Below, piece by piece: positions 1 to 8,642 of a stretch of 38,393 bases of DNA. The position numbers were made by a program, and so were the translations under genes. The stretch covers positions 106,623-145,015 of the forward strand of contig JANXCY010000002.1 of the NCBI GenBank assembly GCA_025060135.1, written 5' to 3'. Each line of letters opens with the position of its first letter. The first letter of the stretch is position 1. The notes beneath the pieces are model-generated. The model searched no databases. It saw nothing but the letters and a program-made list of their open reading frames with translations, and had not been told where the DNA came from. The DNA comes from Anaerolineae bacterium. Lineage in GTDB: Bacteria > Chloroflexota > Anaerolineae > B4-G1 > DUEL01.

Positions 1-660
1 GATGAAGAGCGCGCCGTACTGGCGGCAGAGTTCCTGCGCGCGCCGGAGATATGCTCCATCTCCCACGTAGACGCCCCCCTCACCCTGGACGACCTCCAGA
101 ATCACCGCGGCGGTATCCGGGCCGATCGCTTCCTCCAGCGCCCCCGGGTGGTTGTAGGGGACGTGGGTGAAACCGGGGACCAGGGGCTCAAAAGGACGAC
201 GGTACTCCGGGCGCCAGGTGGCGGAAAGGGCTCCCATCGTCCGGCCATGAAACCCGTTACGGGCAGCGATGATCCCCGGCCTCCGGGTAACTAAGCGGGC
301 AAACTTGAGGGCCGCTTCCACTGCCTCGGTGCCAGAATTACAGAGAAACACCCGTTCGGCCCATGGCGCCAGGGAGACCAGTTCGGCTTCCAGTTCGGCC
401 CGGCGGTCGTTGTAGAGGGTTTCGGGGCAGGTGATGAGCCGATGGGCCTGCTCCTGAATGGCTGCCACCACAGCGGGATGGGCGTGGCCCAGGAGTACCA
501 CGCCGTGTCCGGTGGCACAGTCCACATACTCCCGGCCCTCCGTATCCCAGACCCGCACCCCCTCGCCGCGCACCATCACCACCGGTTGCTTCCGGTACAC
601 CCCGCAGGTATACCGATCCTCCAATTCCATCCACTGGTCGCCCATTCTCTCATCGATCAT
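1..660 (-). CDS. lysJ: LysJ/ArgD-like class III aminotransferase, 5' part only
   Basis: The reading frame runs from an ATG at 660 through position 1 without a stop, giving the first 220 residues of a PLP-dependent aminotransferase. Visible family motifs are NSGTEAVEAALKFAR (phosphate-binding region), GFHGRT and the EVVQGEGG strand. The PLP lysine lies beyond the window. As last gene of the lysW-lysX-lysX-lysY-lysZ string it should transaminate the LysW-bound semialdehyde to LysW-lysine, or LysW-ornithine if the pathway also makes arginine. LysJ and ArgD cannot be separated by sequence alone; context favours a LysW-dependent enzyme. AGAAGGGA lies upstream of the ATG, inside an octamer repeat array. 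Confidence 0.88.
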   Translation of the reverse strand, partial: MIDERMGDQWMELEDRYTCGVYRKQPVVMVRGEGVRVWDTEGREYVDCATGHGVVLLGHAHPAVVAAIQEQAHRLITCPETLYNDRRAELEAELVSLAPWAERVFLCNSGTEAVEAALKFARLVTRRPGIIAARNGFHGRTMGALSATWRPEYRRPFEPLVPGFTHVPYNHPGALEEAIGPDTAAVILEVVQGEGGVYVGDGAYLRRAQELCRQYGALFI

Positions 661-671
661 CCTGGCTATTG

Positions 672-711
672 TCCCTTCTGCCCTTCTATCATTCCAACAT
701 TCTGTCATTCC
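672..711 (-). repeat. Five tandem degenerate octamers between lysZ and lysJ
   Basis: Read on the minus strand, the units are GGAATGAC, AGAATGTT, GGAATGAT, AGAAGGGC and AGAAGGGA, with no spacer. The array includes the lysZ stop codon (705-707) and supplies the only purine-rich SD-like sequence before lysJ. It is one of several short-unit arrays at gene boundaries in this window. Confidence 0.75.
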
Positions 712-1520
712 ACCACCGTCCCTTTGCCGGCCAGGGCCTGCTGGAGCGGGGAATCCACCCGCCCGTCGGCCAGGACCACCCGGCGCACCCCACCATTCAG
801 GGCTTCCTGGACTCCCAGCAGTTTCCGCTTCATTCGACCCTGAGCATAGGGGAAATATGCCTCTATGTCGGCGCGCGGGATACGAGGGATCAGCGTGCGC
901 TCGTCGGGAAAGGCGCGCAGAAGTCCCGGGACGTTGGTCAGGAGGACCAGCGTATCGGCGTGCAGCGCGGCGGCAATCGCGGCGGCGGCCCGGTCGCCGT
1001 CCACGTTCACCATTTCTCCCGCATAACTGATGGCCAGGGGCGCCACAACGGGGACGTACCCCTGGCTCAGGAGCGTCTGGAGGAGGGGAGCGTTGACCCG
1101 TTCCACCACTCCGCTCCACTCATCGTGCAGTACTTTCACCTTGCCGTCCTCCACGATTTTCAGGGAGGACTTGCGTTTTCCTTCCAGCAATCGTCCGTCC
1201 ACTCCGGAGAGCCCCAGGGCATGGACCCTGCGCTGTTGCAGGCGTTCCACCAGCAACTTGTTGACCCGCCCCGCCACCACCATAGCGAAAATCTCCAGCG
1301 TCTCCCGATCGGTATAGCGGCTCTGGTGCCCGGAGACGGAGGTTACGTGACGGGGCGGTTTGCCCAAGCGCTCCGCGATGATGTCGGTCTCGTGGGAGCC
1401 GCCATGGACCAGCACCAGCGGTGTTCCCTGCCCGACCAGGGCAGCGACGTCTTCGCAGAGCGGTTCCGGGTCAATCCCCACCGCGCCGCCGATTTTGACG
1501 ACGATGAGGCCGGGTATCAT
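705..1520 (-). CDS. lysZ: [LysW]-aminoadipate/glutamate kinase
   Basis: An amino-acid kinase of the ArgB/LysZ group, 271 residues. It phosphorylates the side-chain carboxylate of the amino acid held on LysW. The N-terminus IVVKIGGA, the VHGGS loop, the SRYTDRETLEIF segment, NVDGDRAA, LTNVPGLL and the GRMKRK lysine motif match Thermus-type LysZ. An ATG at 1526 abuts AAGGAGG directly. The ATG at 1520 lies 6 nt after it and gives the family N-terminus, so 1520 was chosen. The SD overlaps the end of the spacer from lysY, indicating one transcript. The enzyme may act in lysine or arginine synthesis, or both. Confidence 0.93.
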   Translation of the reverse strand: MIPGLIVVKIGGAVGIDPEPLCEDVAALVGQGTPLVLVHGGSHETDIIAERLGKPPRHVTSVSGHQSRYTDRETLEIFAMVVAGRVNKLLVERLQQRRVHALGLSGVDGRLLEGKRKSSLKIVEDGKVKVLHDEWSGVVERVNAPLLQTLLSQGYVPVVAPLAISYAGEMVNVDGDRAAAAIAAALHADTLVLLTNVPGLLRAFPDERTLIPRIPRADIEAYFPYAQGRMKRKLLGVQEALNGGVRRVVLADGRVDSPLQQALAGKGTVVE

Positions 1521-1535
1521 TCCCATCCTCCTTGG

Positions 1536-2570
1536 TCAGATCGGATGCAGGCCGGGGAAGGTCAGCCCGGTCGTTTCGGGGAAGCCGCACATCAGGTTCA
1601 TCGCCTGGACGGCGGTTCCCGCTGCGCCTTTCATCAGGTTATCGATAGCCGCGACCACCACTAACCGGCTCGTTCCCGGCTCCTGGGCAAAGCCGATGTC
1701 GCAGTAGTTGGAGCCGGCCAGGATTTTGGGCTCCGGGTAGCGGTAAATCCCTTTGGCCGTTCGGACCAGCCGGATGAACGGCTCGCCCTCGTAGGTCCGG
1801 CGATAGAGTTGCCAGACTTCCCGTTCCGGCAGGTCGTCCTTGAGGAAGCAATGGGCCGTGGCCAGAGCACCGCGCACCAGTTCCACCGAGGTGATGGAAA
1901 GATAAATCTCCGGCGGCTGCCCATTGACCGTCAATTCCTGGATCAGTTCGGCCATATGACGATGGCCCACAGGGGCATAGGAGCGGACGACATGGCAACG
2001 TTCGGGGTGATGAGAGGCCGGGGTGGGCTCGGCACCACCCTCCGAAGAGCCGACCTTCACTTCCACGATTGCCTTCTCCACCACACCCGCCTGGTAGAGG
2101 GGCCAGAGGGCCAGGTTGACGACAGTGGCGTTGCAGCCCACGCCGCTGGCATAGCGGGCGTTCTGCAGTTCTTTCCGGTGGAATTCCGGCAGACCATAGA
2201 CAAAGCGGGGGAGCCACTGGGGCGCCGGATGCTCCCAGCCATACCACCGAGGGTAATCGGCGGGGTCGTGGAGGCGGAAGTCGGCGCTCAGGTCAATCAG
2301 CCGCCCCGCCAGAGCAGCAAATTCCTCAATGCGAGGGGCAACCAGGCCGTGGGGCAGGGCGATGAAGAGCACATCGCACGGTTCCAGGTCCGCCATTCGG
2401 ACAAACCGCAGGTCGGTCCTTCCCCGCAGGTTCGGATGCAGAAAGTACACGGGCTGACCGGCGTAGCGCTCCGAGGTGGCCTGTTTGACCCGGACCTGGG
2501 GGTGGTCCAGAAGCAACCGTAAAAGTTCCCCCCCGACATATCCAGATGCGCCAACGATGGATACGTCCAT
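1536..2570 (-). CDS. lysY: [LysW]-aminoadipyl/glutamyl phosphate reductase
   Basis: An NADPH-dependent reductase of the ArgC/LysY family, 344 residues. It reduces the LysW-bound acyl phosphate to the semialdehyde. The N-terminal Rossmann motif is VGASGYVGGELLRLL. The catalytic cysteine is C146 in SGVGCNATV, and DLSADFRL and VYGLPEF are typical of the family. AGAGGAG lies 5 nt before the ATG. It follows the second lysX after about 96 nt that contain only a small hairpin (2605-2622) and no gene. Confidence 0.93.
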   Translation of the reverse strand: MDVSIVGASGYVGGELLRLLLDHPQVRVKQATSERYAGQPVYFLHPNLRGRTDLRFVRMADLEPCDVLFIALPHGLVAPRIEEFAALAGRLIDLSADFRLHDPADYPRWYGWEHPAPQWLPRFVYGLPEFHRKELQNARYASGVGCNATVVNLALWPLYQAGVVEKAIVEVKVGSSEGGAEPTPASHHPERCHVVRSYAPVGHRHMAELIQELTVNGQPPEIYLSITSVELVRGALATAHCFLKDDLPEREVWQLYRRTYEGEPFIRLVRTAKGIYRYPEPKILAGSNYCDIGFAQEPGTSRLVVVAAIDNLMKGAAGTAVQAMNLMCGFPETTGLTFPGLHPI

Positions 2571-2666
2571 GTTCTCCTCTGCGACCTCCTTTCGGTCAGG
2601 TCCGTTGCCGAGAGTTCGGCAAAGGGTAGTACTGGTGATGCTGAACCTTCTGACTGCGCTACCCCT

Positions 2667-3533
2667 TCAACGTGTTTCGCCATCCTCTTTCAGGCTGGTG
2701 GCTAATGCGCACACGTAATCGGCCATCTTTCCAGCAATGTCCACTTCCACGACCTGCATAGCACCGTGGAATTCGGGGGTGTGGTTTACCTCAGAGACCA
2801 GCAAGCGACCATCGGCGTCTTCCAGGAGGTCCACGGCCAGGATACCGCCACCGACCGCATAGGCCGCGCGCCGGGCCAGTTCGGCGATCTCCGGAGTGAG
2901 CGGGCAGGGGAGGGCTTCTGCTCCCCGGGCGGTGTTGGTGATCCAGTGGGACGACCGACGGTAGATGGCGTAGATGACCTCATCGCCCACCACCATAGCG
3001 CGGATGTCCCGACCGGGTTTCTCCACGTACTCCTGGATGTAAAAGACGCTGTGGCCAGGCCCTCCGAGGGCCGTCTTGTGGGCCAGTACCGCTTCGGCCG
3101 CCTCCCGGTCGTTCACTTTGCTCAGCAGCCGCCCCCAAGAGCCGACGGCCGGCTTGAGCACGACCGGGTACCCCATTTCCTCCATCGCTTCCAGGGCCGC
3201 CTCGGCCCCAAAGGCAACAACGGTGCGGGGCGTCGGCAGGCCGTGCCGGATGAGCGCCTGGGTGGTCAGAATTTTGTCCCCGCAGGTGAGGACGGTCGGG
3301 AAGGCGTTGACGGTCTGCAGTCCCCAACTGTGGAGAATGCCCAGCAGATAGAGCGCGCGGGTATGGCTGATCACCCGGCTCCAGACCAGGCCGTACACCT
3401 GGGCCAGCCCATTGGCGTGGAGGTGGAGGAACAGACGTTCTTCGTCCAGTCGATCAAATTCCACCCCCCGGTCGGTCAGTGCCCGGAAGATGGCCTTTTC
3501 TTCCGGTCGGATGCGGGAGCAGAGAATGCCCAA
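2667..3533 (-). CDS. lysX: Second LysX/ArgX-type ATP-grasp ligase
   Basis: A RimK-like ATP-grasp enzyme, 288 residues, that joins the alpha-amino group of aminoadipate or glutamate to the C-terminal glutamate of LysW. Visible family sequences are GILCSRIR at the N-terminus, [44 protein letters not shown] and [12 protein letters not shown]. The start is TTG at 3533, 2 nt after the stop of the paralogue upstream, with no clear SD, so translation is probably coupled. It differs from the upstream copy near the C-terminus (VVEVDIAG instead of TGVDIPG) and lacks about ten residues. One copy may serve arginine and the other lysine; which is which cannot be read from sequence alone. Confidence 0.88.
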   Translation of the reverse strand: MGILCSRIRPEEKAIFRALTDRGVEFDRLDEERLFLHLHANGLAQVYGLVWSRVISHTRALYLLGILHSWGLQTVNAFPTVLTCGDKILTTQALIRHGLPTPRTVVAFGAEAALEAMEEMGYPVVLKPAVGSWGRLLSKVNDREAAEAVLAHKTALGGPGHSVFYIQEYVEKPGRDIRAMVVGDEVIYAIYRRSSHWITNTARGAEALPCPLTPEIAELARRAAYAVGGGILAVDLLEDADGRLLVSEVNHTPEFHGAMQVVEVDIAGKMADYVCALATSLKEDGETR

Positions 3534-3535
3534 CT

Positions 3536-4432
3536 TTATCGTTCCGACTTCATAGCGACCTCCAGAACGTATTCGGCGATGCGGCCGGGGATGTCCACGC
3601 CGGTGGGGGCGATGCTGTTGCGGAACTCCGGGGTGTGGTTCACTTCGGAGACCAGCAGGCGGCCATCCGGGGCCTCCAGGATGTCCACCGCGAGTACCCC
3701 GCCGCCCACGGCCTCGGCCGCCGCCCGGGAGATAGCATCAATTTCCGGGGTAATCGGACAGTGGGAGGCCTGGGCTCCCCGGGCGGTATTGGTGATCCAG
3801 TGGGAAGAAGTCCGGTAAATGGCAGCGATGGTTTCTCCTCCCACGACGAAACTGCGGATGTCTCGTCCGGGTTTGGGGATATATTCCTGGATGTAGAAGA
3901 TGGAATGGGTGTATCCGCCGAGGGTCTGCTTGTGCTCCAGAATCGCCTCGGCCGCGTCCCGGTCGTTGATTTTGGCCTGAAGGCGTCCCCAGGAGCCGTT
4001 CAGGGGCTTGAGGACGACCGGGTAACCGAGTTCCTCCATCGCCACCAGGGCCGCCTCGGGGGAGAAGGCCACGCGGATGGTGGGGGTGGGGACTCCCCGG
4101 CAGGCCAGGGCCAGGCTGGTCTGGAGTTTATCCCCGCAGACCGCGATCACTTCCGGGGCGTTGACGGTGGGCATGCCGCTGGCGCTGAGCATCTGGCTGG
4201 CATAGAGGGCCCGGGAGTGGCTCAGGGAGCGGATCAGGACCACATCGTAGGGGCCTGTCTCCGTGGAAAGGCTGTTCCCTTCCTCCGCCAGAAGCAGGGG
4301 AGGAGTGCCCGGAAGGCCCAGCAGGATTGCCTCATCGTCAATCCGCTCCGCCTCCACGCCCCGGTCCCGAAACGCCTGGAAGAGCAGTTTCTCCTCCACC
4401 CGGATGCGCGAGCAAAGGATTCCCACCCGCAT
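3536..4432 (-). CDS. lysX: First LysX-type LysW ligase
   Basis: An ATP-grasp ligase, 298 residues, that charges LysW with aminoadipate (or glutamate). The N-terminus [15 protein letters not shown], the ATP-grasp segments [20 protein letters not shown] and [28 protein letters not shown] and [12 protein letters not shown] follow Thermus LysX, including the TGVDIPG stretch near the end. The open frame extends upstream through lysW in another frame. The ATG at 4432, 1 nt after the lysW stop, gives the family N-terminus and was chosen. The tight spacing with its protein substrate gene lysW suggests translational coupling. Confidence 0.93.
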   Translation of the reverse strand: MRVGILCSRIRVEEKLLFQAFRDRGVEAERIDDEAILLGLPGTPPLLLAEEGNSLSTETGPYDVVLIRSLSHSRALYASQMLSASGMPTVNAPEVIAVCGDKLQTSLALACRGVPTPTIRVAFSPEAALVAMEELGYPVVLKPLNGSWGRLQAKINDRDAAEAILEHKQTLGGYTHSIFYIQEYIPKPGRDIRSFVVGGETIAAIYRTSSHWITNTARGAQASHCPITPEIDAISRAAAEAVGGGVLAVDILEAPDGRLLVSEVNHTPEFRNSIAPTGVDIPGRIAEYVLEVAMKSER

Positions 4433-4433
4433 G

Positions 4434-4598
4434 TTATTCTCCCCAGTCCTCTTCCTCTTGGGGGGCCAGTTCCAGGACGATGGGGTTGAGGCTTCGCACT
4501 TCCAGTTCCACCCCGCAATCGGGGCAGAGGATGATCTCACCGACCTCAACCCCGGAGGCCAGATTCAGTTCTGCAGCGCATTCGGGACACTGGGCCAT
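4434..4598 (-). CDS. lysW: LysW amino-group carrier protein
   Basis: A 54-residue acidic zinc-ribbon protein. Two CxxC pairs (CPEC and CPDC) should bind zinc. The C-terminus ends in EDWGE, the hallmark on which the alpha-amino group of the substrate is attached to the terminal glutamate gamma-carboxyl. The carrier protects the amino group through the LysX, LysZ, LysY and LysJ steps. AGGAGG lies 6 nt before the ATG. It is the first structural gene after the attenuator. Confidence 0.96.
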   Translation of the reverse strand: MAQCPECAAELNLASGVEVGEIILCPDCGVELEVRSLNPIVLELAPQEEEDWGE

Positions 4599-4631
4599 CT
4601 CACACCTCCTGTTGTGGATCGGAATGCATAT

Positions 4632-4669
4632 AAAAAGGCCGCTCCCCTGCTCCGGGGAGTCGGCCTTTT
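4632..4669 (-). terminator. Attenuator terminator (segments 3:4) before lysW
   Basis: On the minus strand the arms AAAAGGCCGACTCCCC and GGGGAGCGGCCTTTTT pair over about 15 bp with one bulged A. The hairpin is followed by TTTTTATAT and ends 34 nt before the lysW ATG. It lies downstream of the operon promoter and inside the leader, so it is an attenuator rather than an end-of-gene terminator. Confidence 0.88.
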
Positions 4670-4702
4670 CTACCAGGCTGGAATCGGGCGCTTACCAATG
4701 GG

Positions 4703-4810
4703 CTACATGTTGATGGGCGACTGCATAGAACGCGAAACTCCCCAGAGCCCCCCGATCAGGGAGCGCTTGGGTCGGGCTCGTCGGGAGTTTCGGATAACCG
4801 AAAGGGTCAT
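4703..4810 (-). CDS. Arginine-rich leader peptide of the lysW operon
   Basis: A 35-codon ORF starting with ATG at 4810 and ending with TAG at 4703, between the promoter and the attenuator terminator. It begins MTLSVIRNSRRARPKRS. Six arginine codons (residues 7, 10, 11, 13, 16, 27) and one lysine codon (15) are present. Codons 7-13 coincide with RNA segment 1 of the attenuator. AGGTG lies 9 nt before the ATG. Its likely role is to sense charged tRNA-Arg by ribosome stalling. Its position, codon bias and overlap with segment 1 are seen in the sequence; the function is inferred. Confidence 0.82.
   Translation of the reverse strand: MTLSVIRNSRRARPKRSLIGGLWGVSRSMQSPINM
4733..4792 (-). promoter_or_regulatory. 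Attenuator segments 1 and 2 (anti-antiterminator), segment 2 also pairs with 3
   Basis: Segment 1 (4774-4792) contains CGAAACTCCC and GAGCCC. Segment 2 (4733-4750) contains GGGCTC and GGGAGTTTCG. The two pair by 10 bp plus 6 bp around a small internal loop. Segment 2 (CTGGGGAGT, 4737-4745) can instead pair with the terminator 5' arm (ACTCCCCGG, 4652-4660) over 9 bp with one G-U. Ribosome stalling on the Arg codons in segment 1 would free segment 2 to form the antiterminator. Confidence 0.82.
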
Positions 4811-4841
4811 CGTGTGCGGCACCTGGGTTTAGTCGGCTTTT

Positions 4842-4870
4842 GTTATACCACAGCAGGCGAAAATTGTCAA
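4842..4870 (-). promoter_or_regulatory. Promoter of the lysW operon
   Basis: On the minus strand TTGACA (4870-4865) and TATAAC (4847-4842) are separated by 17 nt, a near-consensus sigma-70-type promoter. The predicted start near 4835 gives a leader of about 235 nt containing the leader peptide and attenuator. Confidence 0.9.
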
Positions 4871-4886
4871 GGCCGCCGATTGCCCC

Positions 4887-4914
4887 TTGCCACCCTCCCC
4901 AACCCTGTTATAAT
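4887..4914 (+). promoter_or_regulatory. Promoter of the PBP gene, predicted leaderless transcript
   Basis: TTGCCA (4887-4892), 16 nt, then TATAAT (4909-4914). The expected start, 6-8 nt after the -10 box, coincides with the GTG at 4922, and no SD is present. It is divergent from the lysW promoter, about 17 nt away. Confidence 0.8.
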
Positions 4915-4921
4915 TCTTCCC

Positions 4922-7060
4922 GTGAAACGCGCGCGAGACCTCTGGCTGACGGTCGTCATCCTGCTGGCTTCCTGCAGCGGGTCGGCCTCCCCAACCAGCA
5001 GTCCGACCCCGATTCCGCCCACTCTCACCCCAACGCCGGTCCCCGAGACCCCGGAGGTGGTAGCGATGGCCTTTCTGAGAGCATGGGAGCAGGGAGATCC
5101 AAATGGGATGTATGGTCTGCTTGCTCCCCACCTTCAGGCTGTTCTTCCCCCGGAAGCGTTTGCCACCCGGTACCGGTCCGCTGTCCAGACCGCCACCGTC
5201 CTGACCGCGACAGCGGTGCTTCAGGCCGTTTTGCAGGATGGCCCCCGCGCTCAGGCTGCTGCCCGCCTTTCCTGGGAGACGGCGCTGGTAGGAACCCTGG
5301 TTACCGAGACGGTCATCTCCCTGGTCCTACAGGATGGCCACTGGTGGGTGGAGGGCTCCGGCGACCTCATTTGGCCCGGGTTGAGAGAGGCGAACTACTT
5401 GTATATGGAGTATCACATCCCCGCCCGGGCCAATATCTACGACCGCAACGGCCGGGCACTGGCAGCGGAGGGGAAGATCGTTACGGTGGGCGTTGTTCCC
5501 GGTCGGATTCAGGATGAGGAGGCGGTCCTTGACGTCCTCTCCCGGCTGACAGGGCTGGCGCGGGAGGCGATTCGGGCCCGCTATGCCGGCCGCCCGGCCG
5601 ATTGGTGGACCCCCGTCGCCGACATCCCGGCCCAGGTAAGTGTGGAAAACGCCGACCTGCTCTTGAATACGCCAGGGATTGAGGCGCGGGAAAAGCCCGG
5701 TCGGGTCTACTGGGGGGACGGCATTGCACCGCATGTGGTGGGCTGGGTGGGCCTCATTCCGGCCGAGCAGGCGGAGGCCTACCGCCGTCAGGGGTATCGG
5801 GGCGACGAATGGGTGGGCGTCGCTGGACTGGAGGCGTGGGGAGAGCCGTACTTGGCCGGTCGGCACGGCGGTACTCTCTACCTGATGTCCCCTACGGGGC
5901 AGACCCTGGGGCTCCTGGCTCATCGGGACGCTGTCCCCAGCCGGGCGATCTATACCACCCTGGACCGAGAGTTCCAGCAGAAGGTGGAAGGGATTCTGGG
6001 CAACCGGCGTGGGGCGGTCGTCGTTCTGGACGTCCACACCGGGGCGATCCTGGCGATGGTCAGCGGTCCGGGCTTCAACCAGAACGTCTTCGTCGGACCG
6101 GGGAGCGCGCCGGAGCGCGCGGCCGTCCTCTCCGACCGAAACCGTCCCCTCCTGAATCGGGCCACCCAGGGGACCTATCCCACCGGCTCGGTCTTCAAGG
6201 TGGTAACGATGGCTGCGGGTCTGGAGAAGGGAGGGCTTTCTCCTGAGGCTTCGTTCTGGTGTCCTGGATACTGGGAAGGGATGGGCGCGGCGTACCGGAA
6301 GGAGTGCTGGAAGGCTCACGGGGACATCAATCTGAAGGACGCTCTGGCTGCTTCCTGCAATACCACGTTTTTCACCATCGGGCAGGCCCTGGACCGGAAA
6401 GACCCCAATCTGCTCCCCACCTTTGGGCGCGCGTTTGGGCTGGGCGTCGCCACCGGTCTGGTGGGGGTCCCGGAGACGTCCGGTCTGATGCCCGACCCGG
6501 TCTGGAAGCAGGCGACCTACGGGACTCCATGGTGGCCCGGGGACACGGCCAATCTGGCCATCGGACAGGGAGACCTACTGGCAACGCCGCTGCAAGTGGC
6601 GCGGATGATGGCGGCGATCGCCAACGGCGGTACCCTTTATCGGCCTTACGTGGTGGCCCGTATCGCTGCCATTGGCCATGAGCCGGAGATCGTCTTTCAG
6701 CCGGAGGCCGTCGGGAGGCTCCCCGTCTCCCCGGAGCACCTGGCGGCCATCCGGGAGGCTATGGTGCGGGTCACGATGGCTCCGATCGGCACGGCGGCCC
6801 ACCGGTTCCTGGGGATGAGCGTCCCCGTGGCCGGCAAGACGGGGACAGCGGAGAACCCGGGGAAGGAACCGCACTCCTGGTTCGCGGGCTTCGCCCCTGC
6901 CGACAACCCGCAGATCGCCTTTGCGGTAATCGTGGAGAACGCTGGGGAGGGCTCCACCGTGGCCGCGCCGATGGCCCGGCAGGTGGTGGAGGCGTACTTT
7001 GGTCTCCCGATAACCCCGCTTCCGCCGGATGCTCTGCCCACTCCGACTCCGCAGCCGTAG
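4922..7060 (+). CDS. Class B penicillin-binding protein, lipoprotein-like N-terminus
   Basis: A peptidoglycan D,D-transpeptidase, 712 residues from GTG 4922. Residues 7-18 form a short hydrophobic segment ending in a lipobox LASC (C18). A Ser/Thr/Pro-rich linker follows to about residue 40, then an NTF2-like (MecA N-terminal type) domain, a PBP dimerisation domain (IPARANIYDRNGRALA) and the transpeptidase. Active-site motifs are complete: S423-V-F-K426, S478-C-N480 and K639-T-G641. The open frame continues upstream of 4922, but that part overlaps both promoters, and GTG 4922 gives the signal peptide directly. The C-terminus again ends in a Thr-Pro-rich tail. It is likely anchored outside the membrane and acts in cell-wall cross-linking. 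Confidence 0.9.
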   Translation: MKRARDLWLTVVILLASCSGSASPTSSPTPIPPTLTPTPVPETPEVVAMAFLRAWEQGDPNGMYGLLAPHLQAVLPPEAFATRYRSAVQTATVLTATAVLQAVLQDGPRAQAAARLSWETALVGTLVTETVISLVLQDGHWWVEGSGDLIWPGLREANYLYMEYHIPARANIYDRNGRALAAEGKIVTVGVVPGRIQDEEAVLDVLSRLTGLAREAIRARYAGRPADWWTPVADIPAQVSVENADLLLNTPGIEAREKPGRVYWGDGIAPHVVGWVGLIPAEQAEAYRRQGYRGDEWVGVAGLEAWGEPYLAGRHGGTLYLMSPTGQTLGLLAHRDAVPSRAIYTTLDREFQQKVEGILGNRRGAVVVLDVHTGAILAMVSGPGFNQNVFVGPGSAPERAAVLSDRNRPLLNRATQGTYPTGSVFKVVTMAAGLEKGGLSPEASFWCPGYWEGMGAAYRKECWKAHGDINLKDALAASCNTTFFTIGQALDRKDPNLLPTFGRAFGLGVATGLVGVPETSGLMPDPVWKQATYGTPWWPGDTANLAIGQGDLLATPLQVARMMAAIANGGTLYRPYVVARIAAIGHEPEIVFQPEAVGRLPVSPEHLAAIREAMVRVTMAPIGTAAHRFLGMSVPVAGKTGTAENPGKEPHSWFAGFAPADNPQIAFAVIVENAGEGSTVAAPMARQVVEAYFGLPITPLPPDALPTPTPQP

Positions 7061-7081
7061 GAGCAGGGGGCGGAGGTGCAA

Positions 7082-8607
7082 GTGAAGCGGCGAGTCTTTC
7101 ATGTTCTGGAATCCCTGGGGCCCTGGCTGGCCTTCCTGGCCCTGCTCCTGTGGGTGTTCCCCCTGAAGGGAATAGACCGGGGGGTTGCCAGTTACGGGGA
7201 CCCGCTGGAGATTCTCTGGAGCGTGGAACAGCATGGCAGGGCCCTGGCGGAAGGAAGGTGGTTTCTCACCGCGCCCGAAGGGGCCTATCCGTTCGGCCTG
7301 GACTTTCGCCTTTACCCCCAATGGATGAGCATCAACCTGTTGATGACCCCGTTCTGCTTTTTGCCAGGCCGCATTTTGGCGATGAATGTCCTTACTATAG
7401 TTGCTGTTGCCGGAATCTTCTGGGGCGCTCTTTCAGCAGCCAAAAAGTTGTGCCTTTCACCGATACCTGCTATACTGGCGGCTCTGAGTATCGCCTTCTA
7501 TTCTCTTCAGTTCTTTCAGACCATTGACATTTCAACCAGTTGCTGGGTCTTCTGGCCCTGACCGGGTTCTGGGTGAGTCTCTTGCACGCTACCCGGGATC
7601 CCCAGCCCCTTCGGTGGGAACAGGGGCTTATCTGCGGACTTCTTTGGGGTGCCTCTCTCTGGTTTTCCTTGTACTTCTTTTGGCTGGGCATCCCGCTGCT
7701 CCTGCTGTTGGGGAAACGGATGTGGCGGGAATGGGCGTTCACGTGGGCTGTCGGGGGCGGTATGACCCTTATCGGTCTGCCGGTGGCTCTGCTCTTCGCT
7801 TCGGCAGTGTGGAAAACCCAGACGGTCTTCCATCTGCATAATCTCTACATCTATGCGGCCAGTCCCGATCTCTGGCTGCTGCCTTCCATTTATCATCTCT
7901 GGTGGGGCCAGCCCATCTCCACCTATCTGGGCCATCCGCCGCTGGAGGGCGACCTGGCTATGGTGGGACTGGTCCCGTTCTTTCTGGGTATCACGGGATT
8001 ATCCCTGGCTGTCCGAGACCGGCATCCTTTGGTCTCCCGGTGGCTCGGCCCCACCTTTATTGGCCTTTGCTTGTCCCTGGGCATCTACCTGAAATGGCGT
8101 ACGCAGTTGGTTCACCTTCCGGAGGGAGAGCATCTTCATCGCTTGCTCTGGCAGTTGGGCCATGTCCTGAAGCCGGGCCTTTTTCCTACAGCGGAGCCCT
8201 TTCCCTGGCTTCGGGATTCCGTCCCTCTGCCCGGCTTTCTCTGGATTCTGCTCCTATTCGCCGAGGGAGGGCGAGCCATGGTCCGGTATCTCTTCATTGC
8301 GGCTCCCGGCCTGTATTTAGCGGCAGGGTATTTCCTCTCCTGTCTCCCACGCCGATGGCTGCAGGTCCTGTTGAGCGTTCTCTGGGCCTCGGAATTGATG
8401 CTAACTCCCCTTCGCTGGAAGCCGCTGGAGGCAGTCCATTACTTGCGACCCGATAGAGTTTCGGGAAACTATCCCGCAGGAATTGTTACGTTGGCACAAT
8501 TTGCTCACGTTCCACTGCGCGTATGCTGTCTCCCCCGCCGAGGTTCCAGGCCTCGGGAGCGGAGACCGGCGCCGGCTCTCCGTGGGCTTCATCCACCTCC
8601 GGATTGA
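7082..8607 (+). pseudogene. Polytopic membrane protein gene broken by a frameshift
   Basis: Two overlapping open frames encode consecutive parts of one hydrophobic protein. The first starts at GTG 7082 with GGAGG 5 nt upstream and ends at 7561. The second carries on in another frame from about 7528 (HFNQLLGLLALTGFW) to 8607. The junction near 7523-7530 replaces a continuous transmembrane region. The last 35 or so residues of the second frame (after about 8500) are Arg/Pro-rich and do not look like membrane protein, so the 3' end is also decayed. The multi-span pattern with a large exoplasmic loop resembles YfhO-like or GT39-like membrane proteins, but the family is not certain. A sequencing error at the frameshift is possible. 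Confidence 0.65.
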
Positions 8608-8642
8608 GCAGGCCTCACCATAGAGAATCGGCCCCCGGTCAC

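Noticed and set aside
4433-4549. Longer N-terminus for the first LysX from an ATG at 4549
   Set aside because: The extra 39 residues are an out-of-frame reading of lysW and do not match LysX; the ATG at 4432 gives the family N-terminus.
4632-4835. T-box or lysine riboswitch before lysW
   Set aside because: No T-box consensus or lysine-riboswitch core was found; the leader peptide and three alternative helices explain the region better.
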